Source of the DNA: Bactericera cockerelli
Taxonomy: Eukaryota > Arthropoda > Insecta > Hemiptera > Triozidae
DNA length: 64,000 nucleotides
NCBI GenBank assembly: GCA_024516035.1
Contig: CM044964.1
Span: 20,218,931-20,282,930, forward strand
Reading direction: 5' to 3'
In this document: positions 45,761-55,698 of the stretch, one piece after another
Layout: each line of letters opens with the position of its first letter
Position numbering within the stretch: the stretch's first letter is position 1
Notes under the pieces: model-generated
Told to the model about the DNA's origin: nothing
The model's database searches: none
Seen by the model: the letters and a program-made list of their open reading frames with translations, nothing else
Program-made: the position numbers and the translations under genes

Positions 45761-46002
45761 TATTCTTTTTCTCTCTCTTTCTCTCTCTCTCTCTCATTCA
45801 TCTAATATGTTGTGTCTGATGGATGGTAAATCATTCATTTTGCTTTCCAGATCGAACGACAGCATGATTTGCATTTTAAATTGGAACCACCCTCCCCCCT
45901 CCCTCCCCTTTGAAACATTGCTTTCTCGAAATTAAACTTTCCTTATTGTATCCCCATTCCTATCCACTTAGCACATATAAGATGCGAAGAATAGAGAGCA
46001 AT

Positions 46003-46215
46003 ATAACCGACTTCAGTAGCTCGATCGATAAGGCGACTCAGCCGACCTCCGTGGCTCAGTGGTTAAGAGCATTGGTTACCGACTCGGAGGTTGCGGGTTC
46101 GAATCCCGGCCGGAGCGGAAATTTCTGACCCAAATTTTCCGTTTCCGGTATGGCATGGATGTAAAGGTAAAGTGCCCTGAAGTAATGCGAAAGCGGTTCC
46201 GGGGCACACTATCTT
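46003..46215 (+). mobile_element. SINE-A head stub followed by SINE-F
   Basis: 46003-46036 is a SINE-A head (cgacttcagtagctcgatcg). SINE-F starts at 46041: gacctccgtggctcagtggt (A box), gcgggttcgaatcccggccg (B box), then aaagtgccctgaagtaatgc and gcggttccggggcacac. The head nearly folds as a tRNA, but the following body makes it a SINE. Confidence 0.82.
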
Positions 46216-46429
46216 TTTTAAAAAAAATCAGAAAGTCTAAAGAGAAAGAAAGTATAAAAGAGGAGATTGTAAATTGCAGGATAATCTGAAGAAAGAAAAG
46301 ATAATGAGAAAATGATAATAGAAGAAATATAAATTAGAGAAGAGAAGGAAAAAAGAGAAGAAATTGAAAATAAATGATAATGTGAATAAGAACAAATAGA
46401 AAACAGTTACAAGATATCGCTGAAAAGAG

Positions 46430-46722
46430 AAAGAGAGTGAGAAAAAGATAAAGAGAAAGAGAGAGAGAAAGGGAGAGAGAGAGAGAGAGAGATATCTATA
46501 GAGAAAGACAGAGAGAAAGAGAGATAGAGGGGAAAAGATAAAGAGAGTTAGAGAGAGAGAGAGAGAGAGATAAAGCGAAAGAGAGTAAAGTGAAAGAGAA
46601 AGAGAGGGAGAGAGAAAGAGAAAGACAAAGAGAGAGACAGAGACAGAGAGATAAAGAGAAAGAATAAGAGAGAAAGAGAGAGAGAGAGATAAAGAGAGAG
46701 AGAGAGAGATAAAGAGAGAGAC

Positions 46723-46755
<33 letters not shown>

Positions 46756-46985
46756 AAGATTTGGTTTTTTTAGTTCATGTTAATCACTTTCGTGAGATCA
46801 CAACTACTCGCTTTAATAAATATACGCTCAAACCGGGACTTGAACCACCGATCTCCAAGTTACAAGTTCGCCGCTTTATCGATCAAAGATCAAAATACTG
46901 AGGTCGGTAGAAAGAGAAAGAAAAAGTGAAAAAGAAAGAGAAAAAAAGAGAAAGAGGAAGAGAATGAGATAGACAAAGAGAGACA
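46430..46985. repeat. GA tract split by a SINE-A
   Basis: Purine tracts at 46430-46765 and 46915-46985 on either side of the SINE-A at 46785-46912. Confidence 0.9.
46785..46912 (-). mobile_element. SINE-A copy inside GA tract
   Basis: gttaatcactttcgtgagat, aaaccgggacttgaaccacc, gatctccaagttacaagttc and atactgaggtcggt. Confidence 0.88.
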
Positions 46986-47256
46986 AACTTGTTACATTAT
47001 TAGATAGTAGTCCTGACTTTGAAATGGAAAGTTTTGTCAAATAAATTGAAAAGTTTTGTCCTCCATGAAATGTAAATTAATTTACAGTTCAGTTAACCCT
47101 TCGTCTTTGGCTGTATGGTCGTATTGACTTATTTTGGTCCACTGCCAAAAAAAAACCCTTCCTCTTGCTTTGAGAGGCTTTGTAAAATACAAGACTGTTG
47201 TTATTTGCCGTCAATTTGATGAACAAAATAATTAACGGTTTGGTTTATCTTTGTTA
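46986..47256. other. Spacer with a possible retroelement tail
   Basis: 47110-47155 (ttggctgtatggtcgtattg, ccactgccaaaaaaaaa) slightly resembles the 3' end of the retrotransposon at 54826-54888. Too short to be sure. Confidence 0.3.
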
Positions 47257-47271
47257 TATTCCTATTTTTAA

Positions 47272-47415
47272 CCGACCTCTGTAGCTTGATCGATAAGGCG
47301 GCGGACTTGTGACCTGGAGGTCGGTGGTTCAAGTCCCGGTGTCAGCGTAGATTTAGTATAGCGAGTTTGAGTAGTTGTGATATCACGAGAGTGATAAACA
47401 CAAATATGATAACTT
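47272..47415 (+). mobile_element. SINE-A, reference copy with target-site duplication
   Basis: 144 bp: ccgacctctgtagcttgatc, ggcggcggacttgtgacctg, gtggttcaagtcccggtgtc (B box), then gtgatatcacgagagtgata and the end aacacaaatatgataact. It is flanked by tattcctatttttaa (47257-47271, 47415-47429), a 15-bp target duplication. Confidence 0.93.
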
Positions 47416-47429
47416 ATTCCTATTTTTAA

Positions 47430-47700
47430 TTTGGGCCTGAAACGAAAAATCAAGTTTTAGGTCCAAAGTATAAATCAAGATTAAATTCTAAGACAAGCCA
47501 GACTCTTTCTCAAATCCGAGATTCCACGATCCCCTCGCACGAAAGTATTATTTTTGATTTGATCCTATTTAATATTTCAGGCCTAAAATGTAGTGTCGAG
47601 TTTAGGGGTCGAATTCTAGAACCGCGGATTAAAATTAAGATAATCCAGACTCTCTCTCAAGTTGGAGATTCAAAAACCAATCACAGTGGCTAATCAATCC
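47430..47700. other. Unassigned spacer
   Basis: gactctttctcaaatccgag and gactctctctcaagttggag (about 47501, 47648) mark a weak ~147-bp duplication. Confidence 0.5.
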
Positions 47701-48065
47701 AGGTACATCGGGATCCAATGGTTCGAATCCCACCCAGTGCATGAACATTTCTTCATTCATTTGAGTTTGTGACCACATAATATAAAGACTTCCAAGATTA
47801 GGTGGTAGAAAATGCTTTAAGCATTTATCTCGCCTGGTGGTTACCTTTGATTAAAGATAGTCATTATTATTATCATCATCTCTCTTCATTTTCTCTCTCT
47901 ACTTTTCTTTATTTCTTCTTCTTTCTCTATTTTTTCTGTTTCACTCTAATGTCTCTCTCTCTCTCTCTCTCATTATTGACTCTGAGGGTTAGGTGGTAGA
48001 AAATGCCTTCAGTACTAATCTCGCCTGGTGGTTAGCTTAAACTAAAGAGTGTTATTATTATTATA
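47701..48065 (+). mobile_element. SINE-C copy, CT tract, second SINE-C tail
   Basis: 47701-47870 has ggttcgaatcccacccagtg, gtagaaaatgctttaagcat and cgcctggtggttacctt. A CT tract (47878-47972) follows, then a second tail at 47974-48065 (ctctgagggttaggtggtag, cgcctggtggttagctt). Confidence 0.82.
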
Positions 48066-48204
48066 AAGGGCCTTTTTCTTGCGAGCAGTGCTCTTGTTCT
48101 TTTAGCTTAAGGGCTGAAAAGTGAAGATGAAGAAATTGCGTTTCGTACAATTTGTTTACGAACTACCGAAATAAGTTTCTGAGGCGTCATTACAAACTTT
48201 CCAT

Positions 48205-48841
48205 TTTTCTTTCTCTCTCTATTTCTCTCCTCTCTCCCTATCTTTTTCTCTCTCTCACTCTCTATTTATCTCCCTCTCGTTTTCACTCTCTTTCATTATC
48301 TCTCTGTGTCTATTTCTCTCTCTATTTATGATTATCTCTTTCTCTCACACTCTCTCCCTATCTCTTTCTGTCTCTCTATTTCTCTCTATTTATTATTCTC
48401 TCTCTCTCTCTCTCCCTCTATATCAATTTATCTGTCCCTTTCTTTGTCTCTTTCTCTATCCCTTTCTCTTTCTCTGTCAATTTATCTGTCCCTTTCTCTG
48501 TTTTTCTTCCTCGAGTTTCTCTCATACACACTCATCACACCCATCAATCTTCAAGAAGTCTTTCTTTCTTTCTCTCCTTTTCTTTAAGTATATTTTCTTT
48601 TCTCTCACTCTCTCTCTCGCTAATTCATCACCGCGATACCAACACAAGACACAGAAAGTTTCAGGAACTTTCGTTGTCTTGTTTTAATGAGACATAAATT
48701 ATTTATTCAAACTTGTCACTCCCCCTTCTCCTTCAAGTATTTTTAACCCCCACCCCCCCTCCTTCATTCCACCTTTTTATTTCTCTCTTCCTCTCTGTTT
48801 ACCATATCTCCTTCTCTTTCTCTTTCTCTTCTCTTTCTCTT

Positions 48842-48872
<31 letters not shown>

Positions 48873-48986
48873 TTCTCTTTCTCTTTCTCTTTCTCTTTCT
48901 CTTCCTCTCTGTTTACCATATCTCCTTCTCTTTCTCTGTCTCTTTCTCTCTCTCTTTCTCTGTCTCTGTCTCTGTCTCTGTCTCTT

Positions 48987-49017
<31 letters not shown>

Positions 49018-49335
49018 TTCTCTTTCTCTTTCTCTTTCTCTCTTTCTCCCTTTCTCTTTCTCTTTTCTCTTTTTCTTTCTTTCTCTCTTTCTCTTTGTCT
49101 CTTTCTTTTTCTCTTTTCTCTTTTCTCTCTTTCTCTTTGTCTTTCTTTTTCTTTCTCTTTGTCTTTCTTTTGTTTTCTTTTCTTTTTCTTTTGTCCTTCT
49201 TTTTCTTTTGTTTCTTTTCTTTTTTCTCTTTGTTTTCCTTGTTTTCCTTCTTTTCTCTTCCTCTTTGTCTTTCTCTTTCTTTTTTTTCTATGTCTTTGTC
49301 TTTCTCTTTTTCTCCCTCTCACTCCCTCCCACATA
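48205..49335. repeat. CT-rich tracts before the retrotransposon
   Basis: 48205-48615 and 48775-49330 are pyrimidine-rich. ttcctctctgtttaccatat and ctccttctctttctct occur at both 48787 and 48902, a 115-bp higher-order unit. Reading frames on both strands (Phe/Leu/Ser or Arg/Glu/Lys) are artefacts. Confidence 0.9.
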
Positions 49336-49395
49336 CCTCTCTACCCCCACTTCTGTGCCTTCAGTTCAAAAACACTTCATTAAGCCCAAGCCACA

Positions 49396-49529
49396 TTACG
49401 TAACGTAACCAATCGATCGAATTTATTTTCAAACATTTCTACCGACTCGAATACGAACAGTGAATTGTAACATTGAATTTTAACTTTCATCTTGAAGTTA
49501 TATTAAGCTAATGTGACTGAATTTTTTCA
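49396..49529 (+). promoter_or_regulatory. Retrotransposon 5' UTR (presumed internal promoter) with start-stop uORF
   Basis: 134 bp between the target duplication and the ORF1 ATG. Full-length elements of this group carry an internal Pol II promoter here; this is family knowledge, not proof. An ATGTGA start-stop codon pair lies at 49511-49516, 13 nt before the ORF1 ATG. Confidence 0.55.
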
Positions 49530-51011
49530 ATGGGGGATAATAGTGGAGGGTCGAAAGACCCTCCTTTGAGTGTTGAAAATGAAGATGTTCACATGAAAGA
49601 CAGTGATCATACAGATGAAACTCTTAACAATCATGATAATTCAAAACAATCTTCTCAAATTAGTGCAACAAAACCTAACGAAGAATTTTTTCTTTACGAG
49701 GATAAAGATGATGGTCCTTATTATGTTTTCATTGAAAGTCTCGATGTTGATAAAAATGGTGTGGGTAGAATGCACCCAATGACTATCGGAAAAACCTTAA
49801 AAAAACTTTTCCCAGAAATAGAAATATTAAAATTACTTAAGAACGGCAAAAATAGGATTAAAATCCAAGTAACATCTCGAAGTAAAGCTAATAAAATAAT
49901 ACAATCTAACGAACTCAAACAAGAAAAATTTAAGGCGTATGTGCCAAAATTTATACTTTTTCGACAAGGTATTGTGCGAAATGTAGATTAGAATCTCTCA
50001 GAAGAGGATCTCCTAGAGGAAATTGAACCCCTTTACAATATGCAGGCAAAAGTTACAGCTGTACATAGATTTAATAGAAGAATTGTTGAGGACGGTACAG
50101 AGAAGTACGTACCCACCGGTACCATCCAAGTAACTTTCCGAGCTCAATCCATCCCAACTCATGTAGCAATATTTTACGTTAAATGTGAAGTTGAAAAGTT
50201 CGTTCCCAAAGTCGTTCAGTGCGGAAATTGCCTACGTTTTGGACACAGAGACAAATATTGTAAAGGAAAAATCCGATGTAGTAAATGTTTTGAAGAACAC
50301 ACAGATGAAGAATGCACAAAAGAGGTGACAGAGCTGAAATGTGTTCACTGTGGAGGGGCCCACTCATCCAGAGTGGATTTCAAAAAACCCGTATGTCCGG
50401 AATATGAAAAACAGAAATCGATTAAAAACTTGATGGTTGATGAAAATATTACCTTTTTTGAAGCGAAAACTCAAATTTCATCTTCCTACTCTTCAGTAGT
50501 TCAAAACAGAATAAATATAGTAAATGAAAACGTCACGAAACAACCCAACACCGTCCAATGGAGGGAGAGGGAGATCAGAAGCGACATTGAACCTTTGCAG
50601 AGCATCAAGACACACATGTTTACCCACACCACCCCAGAGAGGAGTCAATCCAAGAAGAGAATGCGGCGAGAATCACCACAGAACCAGAACTTTATCGCAG
50701 AGTGCCAGGCAGCGTCCCGTAGCTACCAGTACGATCAGAACCAGCTGCCCAATGGAGTCTGCCTCACAAGGACTTCTAGGAACGAAGATAAGGATCTCAC
50801 CAAATGCACACTTGAATTTGAAAATATAGATAAGTTGTCCCTTTTTATATGTACTGTTATTAAGAATTCAATAGATATAGTAGGTGGTAAAAAACAGATA
50901 ACTCAATCAGCATTAACAGGTATCATAGAAAAACAATTATTACAAAATAAAAATAATGAAAAGGTCATCTTCAGTGATGACTTTTCTAGTGAGGGTGAAT
51001 TATCATCATGA
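49530..51011 (+). pseudogene. Retrotransposon ORF1, Gag-like nucleic-acid-binding protein, one in-frame amber stop
   Basis: A 493-codon frame read through a single TAG at 49989-49991 (codon 154). Both sides are in the same frame and share one protein architecture: acidic N-terminus; an RNA-binding fold-like segment (HPMTIGKTLKKLF onward, ending YVPKFILFRQGIVRNVD just before the stop); then three Cys/His knuckles at about residues 231-244 (CX2CX4HX4C), 250-262 (CX2CX3HX4C) and 271-289 (CX2CX3HX10C). Such triple knuckles after an RNA-binding region are typical of I/Jockey Gag proteins, which coat the element RNA. Without readthrough, only 153 residues lacking the knuckles are made; an internal start at 50040 could give the knuckle half. 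The ORF1 TGA overlaps the ORF2 ATG. It could be a recent inactivating mutation or programmed readthrough; one copy cannot decide. Confidence 0.85.
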
Positions 51012-54000
51012 ACTCACATTTTAAACTTTTACAATGGAATGCTAGGTCCGCTGTGGCCAATAAAAAAAGTTTAGAAAGTATACTTTTTCATCAGGAAATC
51101 CAACTGGCTCTTATATCAGAGACCTGGTTTAAACCAGGTAAATATTATAATTTCAGAGGTTATAATATCGTAAGAAAGGACAGGGAAGACGGCAAATCAG
51201 GAGTTGCCATTTTTATCAAAGATAATATATTTTTTACAGAAGTTAATGATTATTATCACATTCATAATGTTCTGGTATCCGCAGTAAAAATTAACTATCA
51301 AAATACCACTCTTAATTTTATTTCTTTTTATAATAACCCAGAAAACAAAATAAAAACTCAAGAATGGGTAAGATTTTTTAACAGCTTTCAGGGTCCAACA
51401 ATAATAGGGGGTGATACCAACTGTCACAATATTGCATGGGGATGCACAAAAACAGACCAAAAAGGAGTAGACCTTTTAGAAGCAATTCACACTGAAAATT
51501 TGATTATTTTAAACGATGGGAAACCGACTCTATTAAATAGAGTGGACCAAATCAATGAAAGTGTAATAGATATTACTTTAGCTTCACCAGATATCTCTTA
51601 TAAATTTTCTAGTAGTACACTAGACGACACCTTGGGGTCCAATCACTTCCCCCTCTTACTAGAATCTAATAATTTCGAGGTCGCATCAGTTCTTAAAGTT
51701 CCTATACGAAAATGGAATATTAAAAAAGCAAATTGGGGTATTTTTAAAGAAGAGATGGAGAAGTTCACAGTTTCAGTTACTGATACGGAAGAATATGACT
51801 CATACGAAAATTTCTTCGAAAATATGGAGCGAGCGTGTGTTCAGGCCATTCCTCAAATAAAATTTTTCAATGAAAACCAGAAATACAGGAAACCATGGTG
51901 GAGTAAAATCTGCGAGAATGAAATGTTAAAACGTAAAGAAAGGTTAAAACTGTATAAAGAAAATCCGTGTTTTAATAATTTCATAGAGTATCAGAAATCA
52001 GATGCTCTATGCAAAAGAGTGTGTAAAGAAGAAAATAGAAAAGCGTGGGTAAAATTTACAAATAACTTAAACAGACGTACAAAGATCTCCGATATATGGT
52101 CCTCTGTAAAAAGATTAAAAAATAGGAAAACGTCAAACAGAATCCCAGTGGAGAGAGGAATCTGGGCAGATAATTTAATGAGTTCCCTAGCTCCCCCTTA
52201 TGTGTCCCCTTTCGTGAACCCTGTTCTAAATCTAACGCCCGAAGACCACAGAGATGAGATGAATAAAATTTTCACAATTAAAGAGTTACAAGCAGCAATA
52301 AAATCTGGCCTAAACACTGCCCCAGGTAGCGACAATGTACATTATCCAATGATTGAGCAATTACCAGACATAAGTAAATTACAGCTTTTAAGTATTTTTA
52401 ATTACATATGGAAAGAATCTAAAATTCCAGTTAAATGGCGAGAAATAGTAGTAGTGCCCTTTTTAAAACCAGGAAAACCAGCCGAATGTCACACCTCCTA
52501 CCGACCCATCTCTTTAGCTTCTTGTGTACTCAAAACTTTCGAACGAATGATAAAAACTAGATTGGACTGGTGGTTAGAGTATAATAACATTCTTCCAAAA
52601 TCACAATACGGTTTTCGGAAAACAAAATCTATCCAGGAGGCGCAAGCTTCTCTGCTATTTGACATCCAACAAGGGTTTTTAGAGCAAAAATCTACATTGG
52701 CAGTATTATACGATATTGTCGGAGCGTACAATAATGTTCAAATACCCATTTTGATGGAAAAAATTGATAAAATAAAAATTCCAAAAAGAATTAGAAACAT
52801 AATTTATGAAATAATACAGAGTAGAATACTGCATTTAAGAATTAATAATCAGCTCTCTGTACCTCAAAACGCCTTTTTAGGGCTGGGCCAAGGAGATATT
52901 TTGAGCTGCCCACTGTACTCACTCTATGTTTATGATTTAGAAAAATATTTACCCCCTAAATTATCAATCGTCCAGTTTGTGGATGATTTTTGCATTTATA
53001 CAACGGATAAACAAATAGAAAATTGTGTGCATTATACTGTCAAGGGAATTGATTACGCTTTTAAATATATGGAACAAAATGGATTGACCCTCTCAGCAAC
53101 CAAAACAGAAGCTTGTGTTTTTTCCAAAAAAAGGTCCCTTAACATACAAAATACAATTCGAGCCAAAAATATGCATATAGAAGTCAAAAGAAAAGTCCGC
53201 TTCCTTGGATTATTGTTGGAAACAAAATTAAACTGGAATTACCATTTAGAACTTATAACTGTAAAATGCAATAAATACCTTAATATAATGAAAATGATTT
53301 GTAACAAACATTGGGGTATGAACCCCACTATCGCTCTAAATTATTATAAAGCAACAATACGTGCTACCTTGGACTTTGGCTCAGTCTTTTATTCCGAATC
53401 ATGCTCTACTAAAATGAAAGCACTAGATAAAGTTCAGAATCAAGCATTAAGACTAGCTATGGGTTACCTGAACAGCACGCCCATAGATAATATCCTAGTG
53501 GAATGTAGGGAAAATCCCGTGAGCAAAAGACCCAAACAGTTAATAAATAGATTTGTACTCAAGCTGATCAGCACACAAGAAAGTCTAACCGCCAAATTAA
53601 ATACCTTAACCGTAACCCACCTGACGTCAAGGCTATGTAAAACCAAACGCACCCCACCTATAGTCGATAGCTACTGTGAGCTGTCTCATAAGTTCGGGGG
53701 AGAGATTTTTAAAACAGAAAAACCTCGGGTATACGAGTATGATTATAACTTAGGAACAATGTCCCTTCCAGTTGAAACTTTTTCTAATTATATAACTTAT
53801 CCTGATAAATATCAAAACTCCGCTCTACAATACGAAATAATAGAAAAATGTCCTCATTCAACCGTTATTTATACAGATGCCTCTAAGTTAAACGAAAAAG
53901 TAGGCGTGGCATGGGTATGCCCTGCCAAAAATAGCCACTCCTGTTTTACACTACATCCAGCTACTTCTACCTACACAGCCGAGATGATAGGAATCCTTAA

Positions 54001-54718
54001 AGCAGTAGAATATGCGATAACTGTAGAATGTAATACCATTTTAATATTATCAGATTGTAAAAGCGTCATTCAAAAACTATCGAGAGATTGCCTTAATACC
54101 ATGCCCACTCATATACATCTCGAAATTTTAGACAATTATAAAAAAATATTAAATATGAAAAAGTGTGTTAAACTGGGATGGATAAAAGGTCATGCAGGTA
54201 TTAAAGGTAACCAGGAGGCGGATAGGTTGGCCCGACACGCCACCGTGCATGGAGAAAATTTCGATATAAAAATTTGCCTCACAGATGTCAAGTGTTTTAT
54301 AGAAAACCAAAATCAGAAAGAACTACATAATTTACAAGACAAAACCAACTGTAAGGGACTTTTCTACAAAAATCTTTTCAGTGATATTTCCAAGAAAACA
54401 TGGTTTAACGACCGTTACCTAAGCTCGAGGAAATTCATCGTTTATTTCAACCGATTAAGAGTGAACCACGGTTTGTGTAAGTCATACCTGCACAAAATAA
54501 ACTTAGAGCCAAGTAACCAATGTCCAGAGTGTGGGGAGAGGGAAGACTTCCAACATATAATTATGCAATGCTCGAGATACACCCAGACACGAGGGCCACT
54601 TTTCAAATCCCTCACAAAAATTTGCGACAACCCTTTCTCATATGAAACAATTCTGCAGGATACCAGAACTTATGGTTTTATTTTTTCTTTCATACAGCAA
54701 AACAATATCCACATATAA
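51008..54718 (+). CDS. Retrotransposon ORF2: AP endonuclease, reverse transcriptase, RNase H
   Basis: 1,236 residues, uninterrupted. The N-terminal AP-like endonuclease shows N11 (LLQWNARSA), E38 (LISETW), Y108, GGDTN around D136/N138, IDIT near 188-190, and SNH at 211-213 where most relatives have SDH. The central reverse transcriptase has motif A with D569 (LYDIVGAYNNV) and motif C FVDDF at 657-661. RNase H carries a full D-E-D-H-D set: D957 (TDASK), E992 (TYTAEM), D1016 (SDCKS), H1062 (KGHAG), D1072 (QEADRLA). A C-terminal Cys/His motif is C1172-x2-C1175-x7-H1183-x4-C1188. Together they nick the target, prime cDNA synthesis and remove RNA. The start is the ATG overlapping the ORF1 stop (ATGA), suggesting translation by termination-reinitiation. 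It is an active-looking enzyme. Confidence 0.95.
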   Translation: MNSHFKLLQWNARSAVANKKSLESILFHQEIQLALISETWFKPGKYYNFRGYNIVRKDREDGKSGVAIFIKDNIFFTEVNDYYHIHNVLVSAVKINYQNTTLNFISFYNNPENKIKTQEWVRFFNSFQGPTIIGGDTNCHNIAWGCTKTDQKGVDLLEAIHTENLIILNDGKPTLLNRVDQINESVIDITLASPDISYKFSSSTLDDTLGSNHFPLLLESNNFEVASVLKVPIRKWNIKKANWGIFKEEMEKFTVSVTDTEEYDSYENFFENMERACVQAIPQIKFFNENQKYRKPWWSKICENEMLKRKERLKLYKENPCFNNFIEYQKSDALCKRVCKEENRKAWVKFTNNLNRRTKISDIWSSVKRLKNRKTSNRIPVERGIWADNLMSSLAPPYVSPFVNPVLNLTPEDHRDEMNKIFTIKELQAAIKSGLNTAPGSDNVHYPMIEQLPDISKLQLLSIFNYIWKESKIPVKWREIVVVPFLKPGKPAECHTSYRPISLASCVLKTFERMIKTRLDWWLEYNNILPKSQYGFRKTKSIQEAQASLLFDIQQGFLEQKSTLAVLYDIVGAYNNVQIPILMEKIDKIKIPKRIRNIIYEIIQSRILHLRINNQLSVPQNAFLGLGQGDILSCPLYSLYVYDLEKYLPPKLSIVQFVDDFCIYTTDKQIENCVHYTVKGIDYAFKYMEQNGLTLSATKTEACVFSKKRSLNIQNTIRAKNMHIEVKRKVRFLGLLLETKLNWNYHLELITVKCNKYLNIMKMICNKHWGMNPTIALNYYKATIRATLDFGSVFYSESCSTKMKALDKVQNQALRLAMGYLNSTPIDNILVECRENPVSKRPKQLINRFVLKLISTQESLTAKLNTLTVTHLTSRLCKTKRTPPIVDSYCELSHKFGGEIFKTEKPRVYEYDYNLGTMSLPVETFSNYITYPDKYQNSALQYEIIEKCPHSTVIYTDASKLNEKVGVAWVCPAKNSHSCFTLHPATSTYTAEMIGILKAVEYAITVECNTILILSDCKSVIQKLSRDCLNTMPTHIHLEILDNYKKILNMKKCVKLGWIKGHAGIKGNQEADRLARHATVHGENFDIKICLTDVKCFIENQNQKELHNLQDKTNCKGLFYKNLFSDISKKTWFNDRYLSSRKFIVYFNRLRVNHGLCKSYLHKINLEPSNQCPECGEREDFQHIIMQCSRYTQTRGPLFKSLTKICDNPFSYETILQDTRTYGFIFSFIQQNNIHI

Positions 54719-54855
54719 TTTTTTTTACCCTTTCCAATATTTTTATTTTTCAATATTTTTAGGTACGTATTTTTTTCATGTATATTTTATTAGTAAAATG
54801 TAAAATAATAAAAGAAAATTTTATGGCTGTATGGAATGGCCTTGCCAACCAATGC

Positions 54856-54888
<33 letters not shown>
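54719..54888 (+). terminator. Retrotransposon 3' UTR, poly-A signal and poly-A
   Basis: AATAAA at 54807-54812, about 45 nt before a pure 32-A run at 54857-54888. The last unique bases are ccttgccaaccaatgcc. Confidence 0.85.
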
Positions 54889-54889
<1 letters not shown>

Positions 54890-54900
54890 CCCAAGCCACA

Positions 54901-55525
54901 ACTTCTCCATAAAATAAGTAGGCAAGAGCGGTGAGTTCTTCATAAATATTATATAAGATGCGGTTAATTCTTCATACATAAATAAGATGTGGTTAAGCCG
55001 TACTCAGCGACAAGGTCTTGTATTAAGAGTGGGTCCTTAATTAAAACAAAATAAATAGGAACGTTTCCTGCTTTTTTTTTAAATAAAGAGAGCTCAAAAT
55101 TATATATTTCTTAAAAATAAAAAACTTCGTAAAGGTGTTTTCATTTTGATATCAGTTTTAACTTTATTACTCATTCTTTGTGGTGGGCGTTCTTCCTTTT
55201 GTAACTCCGAAGTGGTGTTTTTGGGGGGTCTTATTTTAGAATACCTATTCTTCGGTTGATGAAATCTATGGGTTGGCTTACATTTACTAATCCTCATTCT
55301 TAATGTGGCCCTAAGTCGCTACATTAAAAAACTTACCAGAAAATTATTTATCATCTCATCCTGGTCAGACATTGGCTTTTGACCTATGGGGCGTGAGAGA
55401 GACCCACATCCCAGAATAACCCATTTTGTTCCACGTACCTACCTGAAATCATAAAATAAAGAGATTATTAATTTTGGCCTTAATGTAGTATCTTTAATGT
55501 CAGAGGCATGGGGGTAGCCCCCCTT
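54901..55525. other. Spacer with short duplications
   Basis: taagatg(c/t)ggttaa with ttcttcata occurs twice at about 54935-54995. 55250-55315 resembles the right end of the MITE-like element at 41124-41394. No gene. Confidence 0.45.
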
Positions 55526-55698
55526 AGAAAATTCCAGTGAGTATGCAACACTAGATATTATTGATTGTTCACTAGGTATTATTGATTTTCCTCATCAGCT
55601 GTTTCCCTCTAGAAAATTCCAGCGAGTATGCAACACTAGGTATTATTGATTGTTCACTAGGTATTATTTATTTTCCTCATCAGCTGTCCCCCCTAGAT
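55526..55698. repeat. 87-bp unit in tandem (two copies)
   Basis: Both copies contain gaaaattccag(t/c)gagtatgc, aacactag(a/g)tattattgat, tgttcactaggtattatt and ttttcctcatcagctgt. Confidence 0.93.

Larger units (their letters stand above)
49396..54888 (+). mobile_element. Full-length non-LTR retrotransposon (I/Jockey-like superfamily, with RNase H)
   Basis: 5.49 kb flanked by gcccaagccaca at 49384-49395 and 54889-54900 (12 bp, 14 with AA), a clear target-site duplication. Order: 5' UTR 49396-49529, ORF1 (Gag-like, one amber codon), ORF2 (endonuclease-RT-RNase H-Cys/His) starting in a 4-base ATGA overlap, 3' UTR 54719-54856 with AATAAA at 54807-54812, and an uninterrupted poly-A of 32. The clean poly-A, unmutated duplication and 1,236-codon open ORF2 argue for a young insertion. 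RNase H after RT favours the I group over Jockey proper; clade placement needs a tree. Confidence 0.93.

Noticed and set aside
46041..46117. Functional tRNA gene
   Set aside because: Head has A and B boxes but continues into a SINE body found elsewhere, and the acceptor stem is imperfect.
48713..49408. 231-codon Ser/Phe/Leu and 185-codon Arg/Glu/Lys proteins on opposite strands
   Set aside because: Same CT tract read both ways; purely compositional.
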